A DNA stretch of 37,182 nucleotides from Hespellia sp. (GTDB lineage Bacteria; Bacillota; Clostridia; Lachnospirales; Lachnospiraceae). The translations under genes were made by a program, and so were the position numbers. Numbering within the stretch: position 1 is the first letter of the stretch; every line of letters starts with the position of its first letter. The notes beneath the pieces were generated by a model, which saw only the letters and a list, made by a program, of their open reading frames with translations, was not told the DNA's origin and did not search any database. Positions 15,986 through 24,298 of the stretch are shown here, piece after piece. The stretch covers positions 1-37,182 of the forward strand of contig JAAVXR010000070.1 of assembly GCA_022790755.1 (NCBI GenBank), read 5' to 3'.

Positions 15986-17175
15986 AATATTTCCTGAATG
16001 GCCCGAATCGCCATCTGCACCTCTGCTTCGGTATTGTGATAGGAAAAACTGAATCGAACCGCGCCTTGTCCTTCCGTCCCCAAGGCTTGATGCATAAGCG
16101 GCGCGCAGTGCCCACCGGCTCTTGTGGAGATCTGATACGTTGTGAGCAATTCGTCGCTTACTTCCGCTGAATCATATACGGAAGCCTCCGCATGACTCAC
16201 ATCTTTTTCAGTCAGGCAGAACGCATTCGGCAAAGGCTCCTCCATCAGATTCAACGAAACGATCGGACATCTATTTTCCGTCTTAAAATCCCCATAAACC
16301 TGCACTCCGGGCAGCTCTCGAACACCGTGATAAAATTGCCACATGAGCGCAAGCTCTTTCTGCCGAATCCGCTCGATTCCGATCTCCTCCAAATAGGAAA
16401 TCGCCGCGCTAAGCCCCGCAATTCCATGTCCGTTCAGCGTCCCAGCCTCCAACGCCGTTGGCATCTGCGACGGATGCCTCCGATTATACGTGTCAATTCC
16501 GCTCCCACCTCTTTTCAAAGGTCGAATCGAAAGTCCCTCCCTCACACACATCCCACCAGTCCCTTGCGGACCCAGCAACGATTTGTGCCCAGTAAAACAC
16601 AGTACGTCGATATTCATTTTCTGCACGTCAATCGGATAGACCCCCGCCGTCTGTGAGGCATCCACAATCAAAAGAAGTTGATACTTCTTCGCGATTCTTC
16701 CGACATGCTCCACATCAATCATATTCCCCGTCAGATTAGACGCATGCGTACAGACGATAGCTTTCGTATTCTCCTGAATTGCCGCTTCCATTTCCTCATA
16801 TACTATATTCCCTTTCTCGTCGCAGCCAAGAATCGTCAACTCCGCCCCAGCTTCCTCCCGCTCGTAGAGCGGTCGCAATACGGAGTTATGTTCCAGAACC
16901 GTTGTAATCACATGGTCTCCAGGATTAATCAGCCCTTGAATCGCAATATTCAGACTCTCTGTGGAATTGTTGGTAAATACAATCTGTCTGGGATTTTCCG
17001 CATGGAAAAACCTACACAACTTTTCTCTGGCTTCAAAGATCGTTCGCGCCGCATTAAGCGCTGCGTTGGAAGCGCCGCGCCCGGCATTTCCCAGGGAACT
17101 CATCGCCTGAATCACCGCTTCTGTCACCTGCGCAGGCTTATAAAGCGTCGTCGCAGCGTTATCCATATATATCAT
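15982..17175 (-). CDS. Cysteine desulfurase-type aminotransferase class V
   Basis: A 397-aa PLP enzyme. Opening MIYMDNAATTLYKP, TEHNS-like VLEHNS with the PLP-stacking His95 region, VDASQTAG, PLP lysine Lys198 in TGHKSLLGPQGTGG, and catalytic Cys357 in RAGGHCAP. The presence of that cysteine supports removal of S (or Se) from cysteine/selenocysteine. Position between selD and DUF3343 points to selenium delivery or S/Se mobilisation rather than general Fe-S assembly; there is no IscU/SufU next to it. Ribosome site AGGTGG at 6 nt. Confidence 0.92.
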   Translation of the reverse strand: MIYMDNAATTLYKPAQVTEAVIQAMSSLGNAGRGASNAALNAARTIFEAREKLCRFFHAENPRQIVFTNNSTESLNIAIQGLINPGDHVITTVLEHNSVLRPLYEREEAGAELTILGCDEKGNIVYEEMEAAIQENTKAIVCTHASNLTGNMIDVEHVGRIAKKYQLLLIVDASQTAGVYPIDVQKMNIDVLCFTGHKSLLGPQGTGGMCVREGLSIRPLKRGGSGIDTYNRRHPSQMPTALEAGTLNGHGIAGLSAAISYLEEIGIERIRQKELALMWQFYHGVRELPGVQVYGDFKTENRCPIVSLNLMEEPLPNAFCLTEKDVSHAEASVYDSAEVSDELLTTYQISTRAGGHCAPLMHQALGTEGQGAVRFSFSYHNTEAEVQMAIRAIQEIL

Positions 17176-17194
17176 TTTCTGCCACCTTCTAACT

Positions 17195-18244
17195 TTATGC
17201 TTTCAGTCGGAGCCAGACATCCTGCCTGTCCACCACCCGACCGACCACCGACACTCTGGTATCCACACCCTTTTTCTGCATATCCTGAAGAATCGCATCT
17301 ACATGCTCTGGCGCCACGCTGAACAAAAGACCACCGGATGTCTGCGGATCATGCAGAAGATCCACATAGCGTTCCTCCGTATTCCCCAAATCCACATGCG
17401 CCTCTGTATGCTTTCGATTGCGGTAAGCGCCGGAGGGAACCAATCCCATCTCCGCGTAGGACAAAGCGTCCTGGATACACGCAACCGCTTTCACGTCGAT
17501 TTCAAAGGTGACATTGCTGGCCGAGGCCATCTCCGCACCGTGCCCTATCAGACCAAAGCCTGTGACATCCGTACAAGCCGTAATCGGATATTCCTCAATT
17601 ACTTCTTTTGCCTTCCGATTCAGAGACGTCATCACCTGAACCACTTCTTTTCTGGATCTCTCGGAAACCATATCCGCTTTTACCGCTGTATTGACAAGAC
17701 CGACACCAAGCTGCTTGGTCAAAATCAATACATCTCCCGGCTTACACCCATAATTTCTGAAAATACGATCTGGGTGTACAAAGCCTGACACACAAAGTCC
17801 ATACTTTGGTTCCTCATCCTGTATTGAATGACCTCCCACCAGCACTGCGCCTGCCTCCCTCACCTTATCGGCACCTCCCCGTAGAATCTCCCCCAGTATG
17901 GCTGGAGCCAGACAATTCGGAAATGCGACAATATTCAATGCGACTTTCGGAACTCCCCCCATCGCATAGATATCACTCAACGCATTTGTCGCCGCAATTT
18001 GACCGAATGTATAAGGATCATCCACAACCGGCGTAAAAAAATCCAACGTCTGAATCATTGCAATCTCATCCGTCACTTTATAGATTGCCGCATCGTCCGA
18101 AGTCTCAAATCCCACAAGCAAATCGTCATCGTGATACTTCGGAATCGTCCCCAAAACCTGCGACAGAATATCCGGACCCAATTTTGCCGCACAGCCCGCA
18201 GTTCTGGTCATTTGCGTCAAACGCACATCTCTTTCCTTCCCCAT
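17195..18244 (-). CDS. selD: Selenide, water dikinase (selenophosphate synthetase)
   Basis: Makes selenophosphate from selenide and ATP. The N-terminal active-site pair is Cys18 and Lys21 in AGCAAKLG, so it is the Cys form. TSDDAAIY, LSDIYAMGG and DVTGFGLIGH are the nucleotide/metal-binding motifs. A start at 18265 is open and begins MHRMEGK, but that stretch is the shared leader repeat; GGAGG lies 5 nt before the ATG at 18244, giving 349 aa. No selA, selB, selU or molybdenum-hydroxylase gene is in the window, so the downstream selenium use is unknown here; Sec, 2-selenouridine and Se-dependent hydroxylases are the known options. Confidence 0.96.
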   Translation of the reverse strand: MGKERDVRLTQMTRTAGCAAKLGPDILSQVLGTIPKYHDDDLLVGFETSDDAAIYKVTDEIAMIQTLDFFTPVVDDPYTFGQIAATNALSDIYAMGGVPKVALNIVAFPNCLAPAILGEILRGGADKVREAGAVLVGGHSIQDEEPKYGLCVSGFVHPDRIFRNYGCKPGDVLILTKQLGVGLVNTAVKADMVSERSRKEVVQVMTSLNRKAKEVIEEYPITACTDVTGFGLIGHGAEMASASNVTFEIDVKAVACIQDALSYAEMGLVPSGAYRNRKHTEAHVDLGNTEERYVDLLHDPQTSGGLLFSVAPEHVDAILQDMQKKGVDTRVSVVGRVVDRQDVWLRLKA

Positions 18245-18290
18245 CTTTCCCTCCATTCTGTGCATGTTTCACAGCACAAATAGGTAACCT
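18245..18290 (-). repeat. Leader repeat before selD
   Basis: The block 18255-18280 is identical over 26 bases to 36841-36866 in the fabH leader, and the flanks (TACCT before, GGAGG after) also match. It lies inside the 60-nt gap between yedF and selD, within an operon. Similar but more diverged copies precede the esterase. Confidence 0.7.
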
Positions 18291-18304
18291 TTTCCGTTCC
18301 AAAT

Positions 18305-18922
18305 CTATGGCCGAATAATTTTGGCTGCACTGTCCATCGCCTCCACAATGTTATACATATTGGTGACACTGCCTATCTGAAGTTTGTCCTTGAGCCCGTA
18401 ATAATCTAGACAAGTACCACAAGTCATAATCTCGACGCCCTGGGCCTCCATACTCCTCAAATCTCCCAGCGAATCCGACCCTTCCGTCGTCAGTTTTGCA
18501 CCCCCATTGTAGAACAAGATCGTTTTCGGAAGCGTATCCAACTGTGTCAGGGCAAAAAGGAATCCTTTCATCAGCACCTTCCCAAGTTCATCATTTCCAA
18601 TCCCCATCCGGTCCGAAGAAACCACGACCAGCGTATTGCCACGGGCATCTGGAATACACACTTCTTCTTTTTCTTCCTCGGAACATTTGGTGCCCACCGC
18701 CACACCGTTCATTCCGATTCTCACTTTAAACGATTTCTCTCCTAATTTTTCACTTGTCACCTGTCCACCGGAACTTTTGGCCATCTTCGTCACATTCTGT
18801 ACTGCGATCTCATTGTCCACCAACACCTCAATCGTCTCTGATCCTGTCAGCGCCTGTATTGCCTTCTTTGTCTTAATCACCGGGATCGGACATGCATCGC
18901 CCATTGCATTTACTGTAATCAT
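18305..18922 (-). CDS. yedF: Selenium metabolism protein YedF (TusA-like plus DsrE-like)
   Basis: A 205-aa two-domain protein. Residues 1-75 form a TusA/SirA-like domain with the CPxP motif (Cys11, DACPIPVIK). The second half is DsrE/F-like, with a CGTC pair in EIMTCGTCLDYYG. Companion of SelD in many anaerobes; presumed to bind or shuttle selenium/sulfur. First gene of yedF-selD-desulfurase-DUF3343. GGAGG lies 10 nt before ATG. Transcribed from the promoter at 18988-19016. Confidence 0.92.
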   Translation of the reverse strand: MITVNAMGDACPIPVIKTKKAIQALTGSETIEVLVDNEIAVQNVTKMAKSSGGQVTSEKLGEKSFKVRIGMNGVAVGTKCSEEEKEEVCIPDARGNTLVVVSSDRMGIGNDELGKVLMKGFLFALTQLDTLPKTILFYNGGAKLTTEGSDSLGDLRSMEAQGVEIMTCGTCLDYYGLKDKLQIGSVTNMYNIVEAMDSAAKIIRP

Positions 18923-18987
18923 CGTATCTCTTCCTCCTCATTTTCTTGAACCATACAAAGAAACTTTCAGTCATAGCGTTTACAAAT

Positions 18988-19016
18988 ATTTTACCAAAAT
19001 TTTTGGCATCTCACAA
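18988..19016 (-). promoter_or_regulatory. Promoter of the selenium operon with a palindrome in its spacer
   Basis: Minus strand TTGTGA (19011-19016), 17-bp spacer, TAAAAT (18988-18993). The 13-bp palindrome CCAAAATTTTTGG (18994-19006) fills the spacer right up to the -10 box, a place where a repressor or activator could act. Confidence 0.6.
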
Positions 19017-19088
19017 TACAGAGCTCTCGGTCAATTTTTATCTATAATAATGACGCCGATTACAGGTAGACGAAACTCAAAAAAATGA

Positions 19089-19094
19089 TATAAT
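19089..19094 (+). promoter_or_regulatory. Extended -10 promoter of the DUF4365 cassette
   Basis: TGATATAAT: a TG motif then TATAAT at 19089-19094, about 30 nt before the start codon. The -35 is weak (GTAGAC or TAGACG at the expected distance), consistent with an extended -10 promoter. The cassette thus has its own promoter, divergent from the selenium operon. Confidence 0.6.
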
Positions 19095-19123
19095 GAATCT
19101 AAGTTTATTCAAGGAGGTACGCT

Positions 19124-19633
19124 ATGCAGATCACTCAAATCAAAGAAGACATCAGTATAAGTTATATTTCAGCTTTGTGTGCATATGCTGGCATAGCGTA
19201 TGAAGTTGTGAGACACGATGAAGATAGTACAGATGGCATTTTAAGAAAGCGATTTCTTTTAGATGGAAAAAGAAAATTTAATGCAGAATTACGGATTCAA
19301 TTAAAATGTACATCTTCTCCCTCCCAGTACACTGACAATGGAGATACTCTTACATACAAACTCAAAGCAAAAAATTATAATGATCTATGTCTTCCTGCAA
19401 CTACCCCAATCATATTAGGATTGCTCATTTTACCAGAAGATGAGAATTTGTGGATAAACTGGACCAGGGAAGAATTATTAATCAAGGGTTGTATGTACTG
19501 GGCAGAATTCTCAGAAGAAACTGAATCTGAAAACAAGGGAACTGTAAATATTAAAATTAATAAGAAAAACGTCATTAATACAGAAAGCCTACAGAATTTA
19601 TTAGAACGAATAGCAAAGGAGGAGTGGCCATGA
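19124..19633 (+). CDS. DUF4365-family protein (putative PD-(D/E)xK nuclease-like)
   Basis: A 169-aa protein. The pattern agrees with DUF4365: ED at 8-9 then SISYISALCAYAGIAYEV, Asp37 in STDGIL, and a strand ending with Gln59-Leu-Lys61 followed by CTS, matching the D...QxK arrangement of PD-(D/E)xK folds. LTYKLKAKNYNDL, TTPIILGLLILPED and CMYWAEF follow in family order. DNA cleavage or binding is inferred from the fold and not known. GGAGG lies about 8 nt before the ATG. AT-rich, and the only plus-strand block between minus-strand operons, which suggests transfer. Its stop overlaps the next start (ATGA). Confidence 0.8.
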   Translation: MQITQIKEDISISYISALCAYAGIAYEVVRHDEDSTDGILRKRFLLDGKRKFNAELRIQLKCTSSPSQYTDNGDTLTYKLKAKNYNDLCLPATTPIILGLLILPEDENLWINWTREELLIKGCMYWAEFSEETESENKGTVNIKINKKNVINTESLQNLLERIAKEEWP

Positions 19634-20778
19634 TCTATTCAGTGAATTTTATGGATTTAACCGAAAAAATCAATCCTCTCGCATTTGCAAAATATTTAAA
19701 AGATACCGGATGGGAACTATTTCCAAGCAAAAGAACCTATATAAAGATTTTTCAGTATGAAAAAAATGATGATTTTTTCCAAATCATTATTCCAACAGAA
19801 AAAAGACTCGGTGATTATAAAGAAGCAATGTACAAAGCCGTTCAAACGGTGGCAAAGGTCGAAAATAAATCTGTTCAACAGATAATACTATATCTGCTGA
19901 ACCCTAATACAGATATTTTAAAAATTCGTTTGGAAAAAAAGGAAATTGAGGCCGGAAACATTCTTTTTGATGACGCTATTCAAATATATGAAAATGCAAA
20001 AAAGTTATTAGCGGCCACAGCATTAGATATTTTGCATCCCAGAAAATATCATCAGGGTCGACCGGATGATTCTGTGCTAAATTTCCTATCAAACTGCAGA
20101 TTTGGACAAACAGAGATTGGGAGTTATATTGTTTCCGTTGTCTGCCCGTTTGCAGAACTTGATGAAAATGAGGATTACAAACAATTAAGTATTTTTTCTG
20201 ACGAAGAGCAGTGCGCGCATTCTTTAACACGCCAAGTAACAAATCGTGTCATGGAAAATATCTCTTATATAAAAAATCAAATTGATAACGGTGATCTGGA
20301 TAAACTGGCATTGCAAAATGAAAAAAAAATGATTAGTGCAAACTTTTACGAAGCATTGAATGGTCTTAATCTTGATTCAGATGAAACTAACATTGAATTT
20401 ATCGCTGAGTGGTCGCCTACTGTAAAAAACAACAATTGTCCTGAAAATCGGATATTTCTTACACATGATTATTATCAGCCAATAGAAACAACCATTGGAA
20501 AATTAAAAGAAAACGTTAATAAATCCACAAAAATTATTGGCAGAATCAAAAAACTGGAATCCTCCCCAGATGTACAGAAACGAAAAAAGGGGAAAATTAC
20601 CGTTGTCTATTTGGATGAACATGATAAGCCCAAAATAGTCACAGCCAATTTGAATAAAAGCGACTACGACAAAGCCATTCGAGCACATGAAAATGGATAC
20701 CATGTAGAAATTATTGGAGAATTATCTTGCGGGAGAAGAGCCTCCATATCTTGTGAAACATTTGCAGTAATTGAATAA
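19630..20778 (+). CDS. Unrecognised partner of the DUF4365 protein (382 aa)
   Basis: I cannot assign a named family. A GTG at 19624 is open, but GGAGG is only 1 nt from it; the ATG at 19630 has it at 7 nt and overlaps the upstream stop by four bases, so it is preferred. Visible layout: N-terminal alpha/beta domain of about 100 residues (FAKYLKDTGW, FFQIIIP, QIILYLLNPNTDILKIRL); a middle helical region; GQTEIGSYIVSVVCPF near 160; a Ser/Asn-rich helix with the pattern SLTRQVTNRVM; and a C-terminal beta-rich segment ending with HENGYHVEIIGELSCGRR, possibly an OB-like or small-barrel domain. Soluble and charged, with no membrane helix. Tight coupling to DUF4365 argues the two work as a unit. Confidence 0.75.
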   Translation: MIYSVNFMDLTEKINPLAFAKYLKDTGWELFPSKRTYIKIFQYEKNDDFFQIIIPTEKRLGDYKEAMYKAVQTVAKVENKSVQQIILYLLNPNTDILKIRLEKKEIEAGNILFDDAIQIYENAKKLLAATALDILHPRKYHQGRPDDSVLNFLSNCRFGQTEIGSYIVSVVCPFAELDENEDYKQLSIFSDEEQCAHSLTRQVTNRVMENISYIKNQIDNGDLDKLALQNEKKMISANFYEALNGLNLDSDETNIEFIAEWSPTVKNNNCPENRIFLTHDYYQPIETTIGKLKENVNKSTKIIGRIKKLESSPDVQKRKKGKITVVYLDEHDKPKIVTANLNKSDYDKAIRAHENGYHVEIIGELSCGRRASISCETFAVIE

Positions 20779-20878
20779 ATCACGAATAATAATCCAAACA
20801 GTCCCCGCATGAACCTGCAAAGGATCATTTTAAAAAGAAAAGAAATCATTACACAATTTATAGAAAGGACTGCCCATC

Positions 20879-21736
20879 ATGTGGATTGCAGATCAATGGA
20901 AAGATTACGAAATCATAGATTGTTCAAAAGGAGAAAAATTAGAGCGCTGGGGTTCCTACCTACTGGTTCGCCCGGACCCGCAGATCATCTGGGATCTCCC
21001 CAGGACAGATAAACGCTGGCGCAACATAAACGGCCATTACCATCGCAGCAAAAAAGGCGGCGGAGAATGGGAATTTTTTGTCCTTCCCAAGCAATGGCAG
21101 ATACAGTATAAAACACTTACCTTTCATTTGAAACCTTTTAATTTCAAACACACCGGATTATTTCCAGAACAAGCCGTTAACTGGGACTGGTTCTCTAGGA
21201 AAATACAGAACGCCGGTCGTCCGATAAAGGTTCTGAATCTTTTCGCATATACAGGCGGCGCCACGATAGCCGCAGCCGCTGCGGGCGCCAGCGTCACACA
21301 TGTGGACGCCTCCAAAGGTATGGTTGGCTGGGCAAAGGAAAACGCAATCGCTTCCGGACTCAAAGATGCTCCGATTCGCTGGCTGGTGGATGACTGCGTC
21401 AAATTTGTCGAGCGGGAGATTCGCCGTGGAAATACCTACGATGCGATTATTATGGACCCACCTTCCTACGGGAGGGGCCCCAAAGGAGAAATCTGGAAAA
21501 TCGAAGATGCGATTCATCCGCTGATAAAACTGTGCGCCCGAATTCTGAACGATCATCCGTTATTTTTCCTGGTCAATTCTTACACTACCGGACTTGCCCC
21601 GGCAGTATTGACCTATCTGCTCGGAACTGAGCTCAGACACTTTCACGGTCAGGTAGATTCACAGGAGATCGGCCTCCCTGTCGCTGACACTGGCTTGATT
21701 CTCCCCTGCGGTGCCTCTGGAAGATGGGAAGCATAA
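20879..21736 (+). CDS. Class I SAM-dependent methyltransferase (RlmI/RlmK-like core)
   Basis: A 285-aa cytosolic methyltransferase. After an N-terminal beta-rich region of about 110 residues come the SAM motif LNLFAYTGGATI, the acidic end of strand 2 in VDASKGMVGWAKENA, and the catalytic-type motif IIMDPPSYGRG. This set is typical of RNA m5C/m2G-type enzymes of the RlmI/RlmK superfamily, but no PUA domain precedes it, so the substrate is open (rRNA is likely). AAAGGA lies 9 nt before the ATG. It follows the DUF4365 cassette by 100 nt on the same strand but is GC-richer and probably core genome. Terminated at 21769-21816. Confidence 0.88.
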   Translation: MWIADQWKDYEIIDCSKGEKLERWGSYLLVRPDPQIIWDLPRTDKRWRNINGHYHRSKKGGGEWEFFVLPKQWQIQYKTLTFHLKPFNFKHTGLFPEQAVNWDWFSRKIQNAGRPIKVLNLFAYTGGATIAAAAAGASVTHVDASKGMVGWAKENAIASGLKDAPIRWLVDDCVKFVEREIRRGNTYDAIIMDPPSYGRGPKGEIWKIEDAIHPLIKLCARILNDHPLFFLVNSYTTGLAPAVLTYLLGTELRHFHGQVDSQEIGLPVADTGLILPCGASGRWEA

Positions 21737-21768
21737 CCAAACCAATCCCGTCCTTTTTTGCGAAAATT

Positions 21769-21816
21769 CAGGGGAGACAATGTCTCATGCGAGCCACTGT
21801 CTCCCCTGTTTTGTTT
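21769..21816 (+). terminator. Intrinsic terminator after the methyltransferase
   Basis: An 11-bp perfect stem CAGGGGAGACA (21769-21779) and TGTCTCCCCTG (21798-21808), followed by TTTTGTTT. On the minus strand the same stem is followed by AATTTT, so it may also end the convergent rubrerythrin operon. Confidence 0.9.
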
Positions 21817-21903
21817 AGAACCATCCATTTCCTGACAACCTACAAAAGATAGATTTCAGAAACATTTGTTATTTTCCTTCGTCTCTGTACCGTTAATGCT
21901 TGA

Positions 21904-22446
21904 TTAATAATTCTCTGCATGCACTTCGAAATAACTCTGCGGATGATTACAGGTCGGACAAACTTCTGGCGCTTTCGTTCCCACCATAATATGCCCACAG
22001 TTACGGCATTCCCACACTTTTACCTCACTCTTTTCAAATACGGCTGCCGTTTCCACATTTTTCAACAAAGCACGGTAGCGTTCTTCATGATGTTTTTCAA
22101 TCTCGCCTACCAATCTGAACTTCTCTGCAAGTTCCGGGAAGCCTTCCTCCTCTGCTGTCTTGGCAAAATTCTCATACATATCTGTCCACTCATAGTTTTC
22201 ACCGCCTGCAGCCTCGGCAAGATTTTCCTCGGTATTGCCAATCCCATTCAGTTCCTTAAACCACATCTTTGCATGCTCTTTTTCATTGTCGGCTGTCTTC
22301 AAAAACAAACCTGCAATCTGTTCGTAGCCTTCCTTTTTTGCAGCGGAAGCAAAATAAGTGTACTTGTTTCTTGCCTGTGATTCGCCGGCAAACGCCGCCT
22401 CCAGATTTTTCTCTGTCTGTGTTCCTGCATACTTTGTGTTTCCCAT
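21904..22446 (-). CDS. rbr: Rubrerythrin
   Basis: A 180-aa non-haem diiron peroxidase that reduces hydrogen peroxide with electrons from a rubredoxin-type centre; protects anaerobes. Ferritin-like four-helix domain with ligands Glu22, Glu55-x-x-His58, and Glu117-x-x-His120; C-terminal rubredoxin-like iron centre with Cys147, Cys150, Cys163, Cys166. Starts with GGAGG and a good ATG. Third gene of the stress operon: regulator (23919-24281), rubredoxin-GltB2 fusion, rubrerythrin. The fusion's rubredoxin domain is a plausible electron donor, by inference. Confidence 0.97.
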   Translation of the reverse strand: MGNTKYAGTQTEKNLEAAFAGESQARNKYTYFASAAKKEGYEQIAGLFLKTADNEKEHAKMWFKELNGIGNTEENLAEAAGGENYEWTDMYENFAKTAEEEGFPELAEKFRLVGEIEKHHEERYRALLKNVETAAVFEKSEVKVWECRNCGHIMVGTKAPEVCPTCNHPQSYFEVHAENY

Positions 22447-22502
22447 ATTTTTTTCCTCCTTTAATGATATAAAATAGCACGCCTATTAGCGCTAAAAATG
22501 CT

Positions 22503-23903
22503 CTACCTACAGGTACCTGCATGCGCAATATTAGTATGTTCCGATATCTCTTCATTTATAGTACAGAGATCACTCACTGATAATCCGTGAATATCCGCAT
22601 TGCCAGTGATTCTTGCAAACGTCTTTAATTCCTCCGCAGAGCATTTCAGATAATTCTCCACACGCTTTGCAGCGGCGTCCACATGTAACCTTTTACGCAA
22701 CTCTTCATCCTGCGTAGCTACACCTACAGGACACATCCCAGTACCGCAAATACGATATTGCTGACAGGCCGACGCCACCATCGCCGCTGAAGCAATTGCA
22801 ACCGCATCCGCTCCCATTGCAATCGCCTTAGCAAAGTCAGAAGACACTCTGAGTCCTCCTGTGATAATCAGGTCAATATCCGGCGCATTAGCGTCGAGAT
22901 ATTTTCTTGCACGATAGAGCGCATAGATCGTCGGTACGCTGGTGGAATCCCTTATAATAGCGGGGGAAGCTCCCGTTGCTCCACCTCGCCCGTCTATCGT
23001 AATAAAATCAGGAGCGGCAAAAACACAGAATTCCAGATCCCGTTCAACGCGTCCGGCAGCAATCTTGACACCAATCGGTCTACCCTCGCTTCGCTTGCGC
23101 AGTTCACTTACCAGCTTTTTCAAATCGTCCGCACTGTTGATCCCGGGAAATCGGGATGGACTGATGACATCCTCTCCCAAGGGTTTATTGCGGATTTTTG
23201 CAATTTCAGAAGTCACCTTACCACCCGGCAAATGTCCTCCCATGCCCGGTTTCGTCCCCTGCCCAATCTTAATCTCAATAGCATCGGAAGTTTTCAGATT
23301 TTCATCTGTGACACTGTACAGATTCGGCACATATTCAAAGATATATTTATATGCCGCTGCCTTCTCCTCCGGAAGAATTCCTCCCTCGCCGCTGCACATC
23401 GCCGTACCGGCTGCTGAACTTCCTTTCGCCATCGCGATTTTTGTTTCTTTGGAAAGCGCACCAAAAGACATATGTGAAATATAGACCGGCATCTCAAGCG
23501 TCATTGGTTTTTCAGCATGCTTTCCTATGACAGTTTTTAGGGATACGTCCGCATGTTCATCCAAAGGCATTGGATTCAATTGCGCTCCAAGCACAAGCAC
23601 ATCATCCCAATTTGGCATTTTCATCTGCGTACCCATCGCTTCAATCGCTGATTTACCGGTAACAGCCATCTCATGGATTTCCTTCATATACCGGTAATCA
23701 CTGTCCGCCTTTCTGGTCTCCGGCGGATAATTCAAATCAAAATCTCCGGAATTTATCGAAGCAGAAGGTTTTTCGGATACAGACTGACTCTGAAACTTCT
23801 CCGGCGCCTGTTTACAGACGGGGCATTCTATTAATTCAGAAAATGGTCTACCCTCTTTTTCTTCATCATACACATATCCGCAAATACTACACTTATATAT
23901 CAT
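22503..23903 (-). CDS. Rubredoxin-GltB2 fusion (FMN-binding glutamate synthase-like)
   Basis: A 466-aa protein. Residues 1-35 are a rubredoxin-type iron site (Cys5, Cys8, Cys27, Cys30: CSICG and CPVC). The remainder is the FMN-binding central barrel of glutamate synthase large subunits: LPGGKVTSEIAKIRNKP, DGRGGATGASP, ITGGLRVSSD, and the 3Fe-4S signature CQQYRICGTGMCPVGVATQ. It lacks the N-terminal amidotransferase domain and the C-terminal beta-helix, so true glutamate synthase activity is unlikely without partners. It may be an NAD(P)H/FMN-linked reductase feeding rubredoxin and rubrerythrin. GGAGG precedes ATG by 9 nt; overlap with stress genes argues for a redox role. Confidence 0.88.
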   Translation of the reverse strand: MIYKCSICGYVYDEEKEGRPFSELIECPVCKQAPEKFQSQSVSEKPSASINSGDFDLNYPPETRKADSDYRYMKEIHEMAVTGKSAIEAMGTQMKMPNWDDVLVLGAQLNPMPLDEHADVSLKTVIGKHAEKPMTLEMPVYISHMSFGALSKETKIAMAKGSSAAGTAMCSGEGGILPEEKAAAYKYIFEYVPNLYSVTDENLKTSDAIEIKIGQGTKPGMGGHLPGGKVTSEIAKIRNKPLGEDVISPSRFPGINSADDLKKLVSELRKRSEGRPIGVKIAAGRVERDLEFCVFAAPDFITIDGRGGATGASPAIIRDSTSVPTIYALYRARKYLDANAPDIDLIITGGLRVSSDFAKAIAMGADAVAIASAAMVASACQQYRICGTGMCPVGVATQDEELRKRLHVDAAAKRVENYLKCSAEELKTFARITGNADIHGLSVSDLCTINEEISEHTNIAHAGTCR

Positions 23904-23918
23904 TTTTTGTACCTCCTT

Positions 23919-24281
23919 TCACTTTTCTCCTCTGCATTTTGAACAGAGATAAAACACCTTCAAATCATAAGACAGAATCCCTTCTCCAAGCTGTTTTTCC
24001 AGACTCCCCGTCAAATCTTCAAAGTTCATATCAGATAATGCGCTACATTTCTTACATACAAGATGATCATGTTTCTGGATTTTATCATAGCGATCAGGGG
24101 AACCTTCGACTGACATTTTTCGTATCAGTCCTTCCTGACATAAAGCATTCAAATTATTGTATACAGTTGCCAGTACAATACTCGGCTCTATCCCTTTTAA
24201 TTCTAAAAAAAGCTGCTCTGCCGTCATATGTTCCTCAGACCGATTGATCACTTCCAATATCCGCTTCGCGTATTTTGTCAC
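23919..24281 (-). CDS. Fur-family regulator, PerR-like
   Basis: A 120-aa winged-helix regulator. TAEQLFLELK and SIVLATVYNNLNALCQEGLI form the DNA-binding helices; HDHLVCKKC and LCSKC hold the metal/zinc residues. PerR (peroxide) is more likely than Fur or Zur given the operon content, by inference. The frame is open upstream to 24380, but that region carries the promoter and a 7-1-7 operator, so the real start is the GTG at 24281 (codon 34 of the longer frame), 10 nt after AGGGG. The missing HHxHH-type metal site is not readable in detail, so the subclass is tentative. Confidence 0.85.
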   Translation of the reverse strand: MTKYAKRILEVINRSEEHMTAEQLFLELKGIEPSIVLATVYNNLNALCQEGLIRKMSVEGSPDRYDKIQKHDHLVCKKCSALSDMNFEDLTGSLEKQLGEGILSYDLKVFYLCSKCRGEK

Positions 24282-24298
24282 CTCTCCATCGCCCCTAT

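Noticed and set aside
22503-23903. Truncated full-length glutamate synthase (gltB) pseudogene
   Set aside because: Intact start with ribosome site, an N-terminal rubredoxin domain and complete FMN/Fe-S motifs show a distinct, full architecture.
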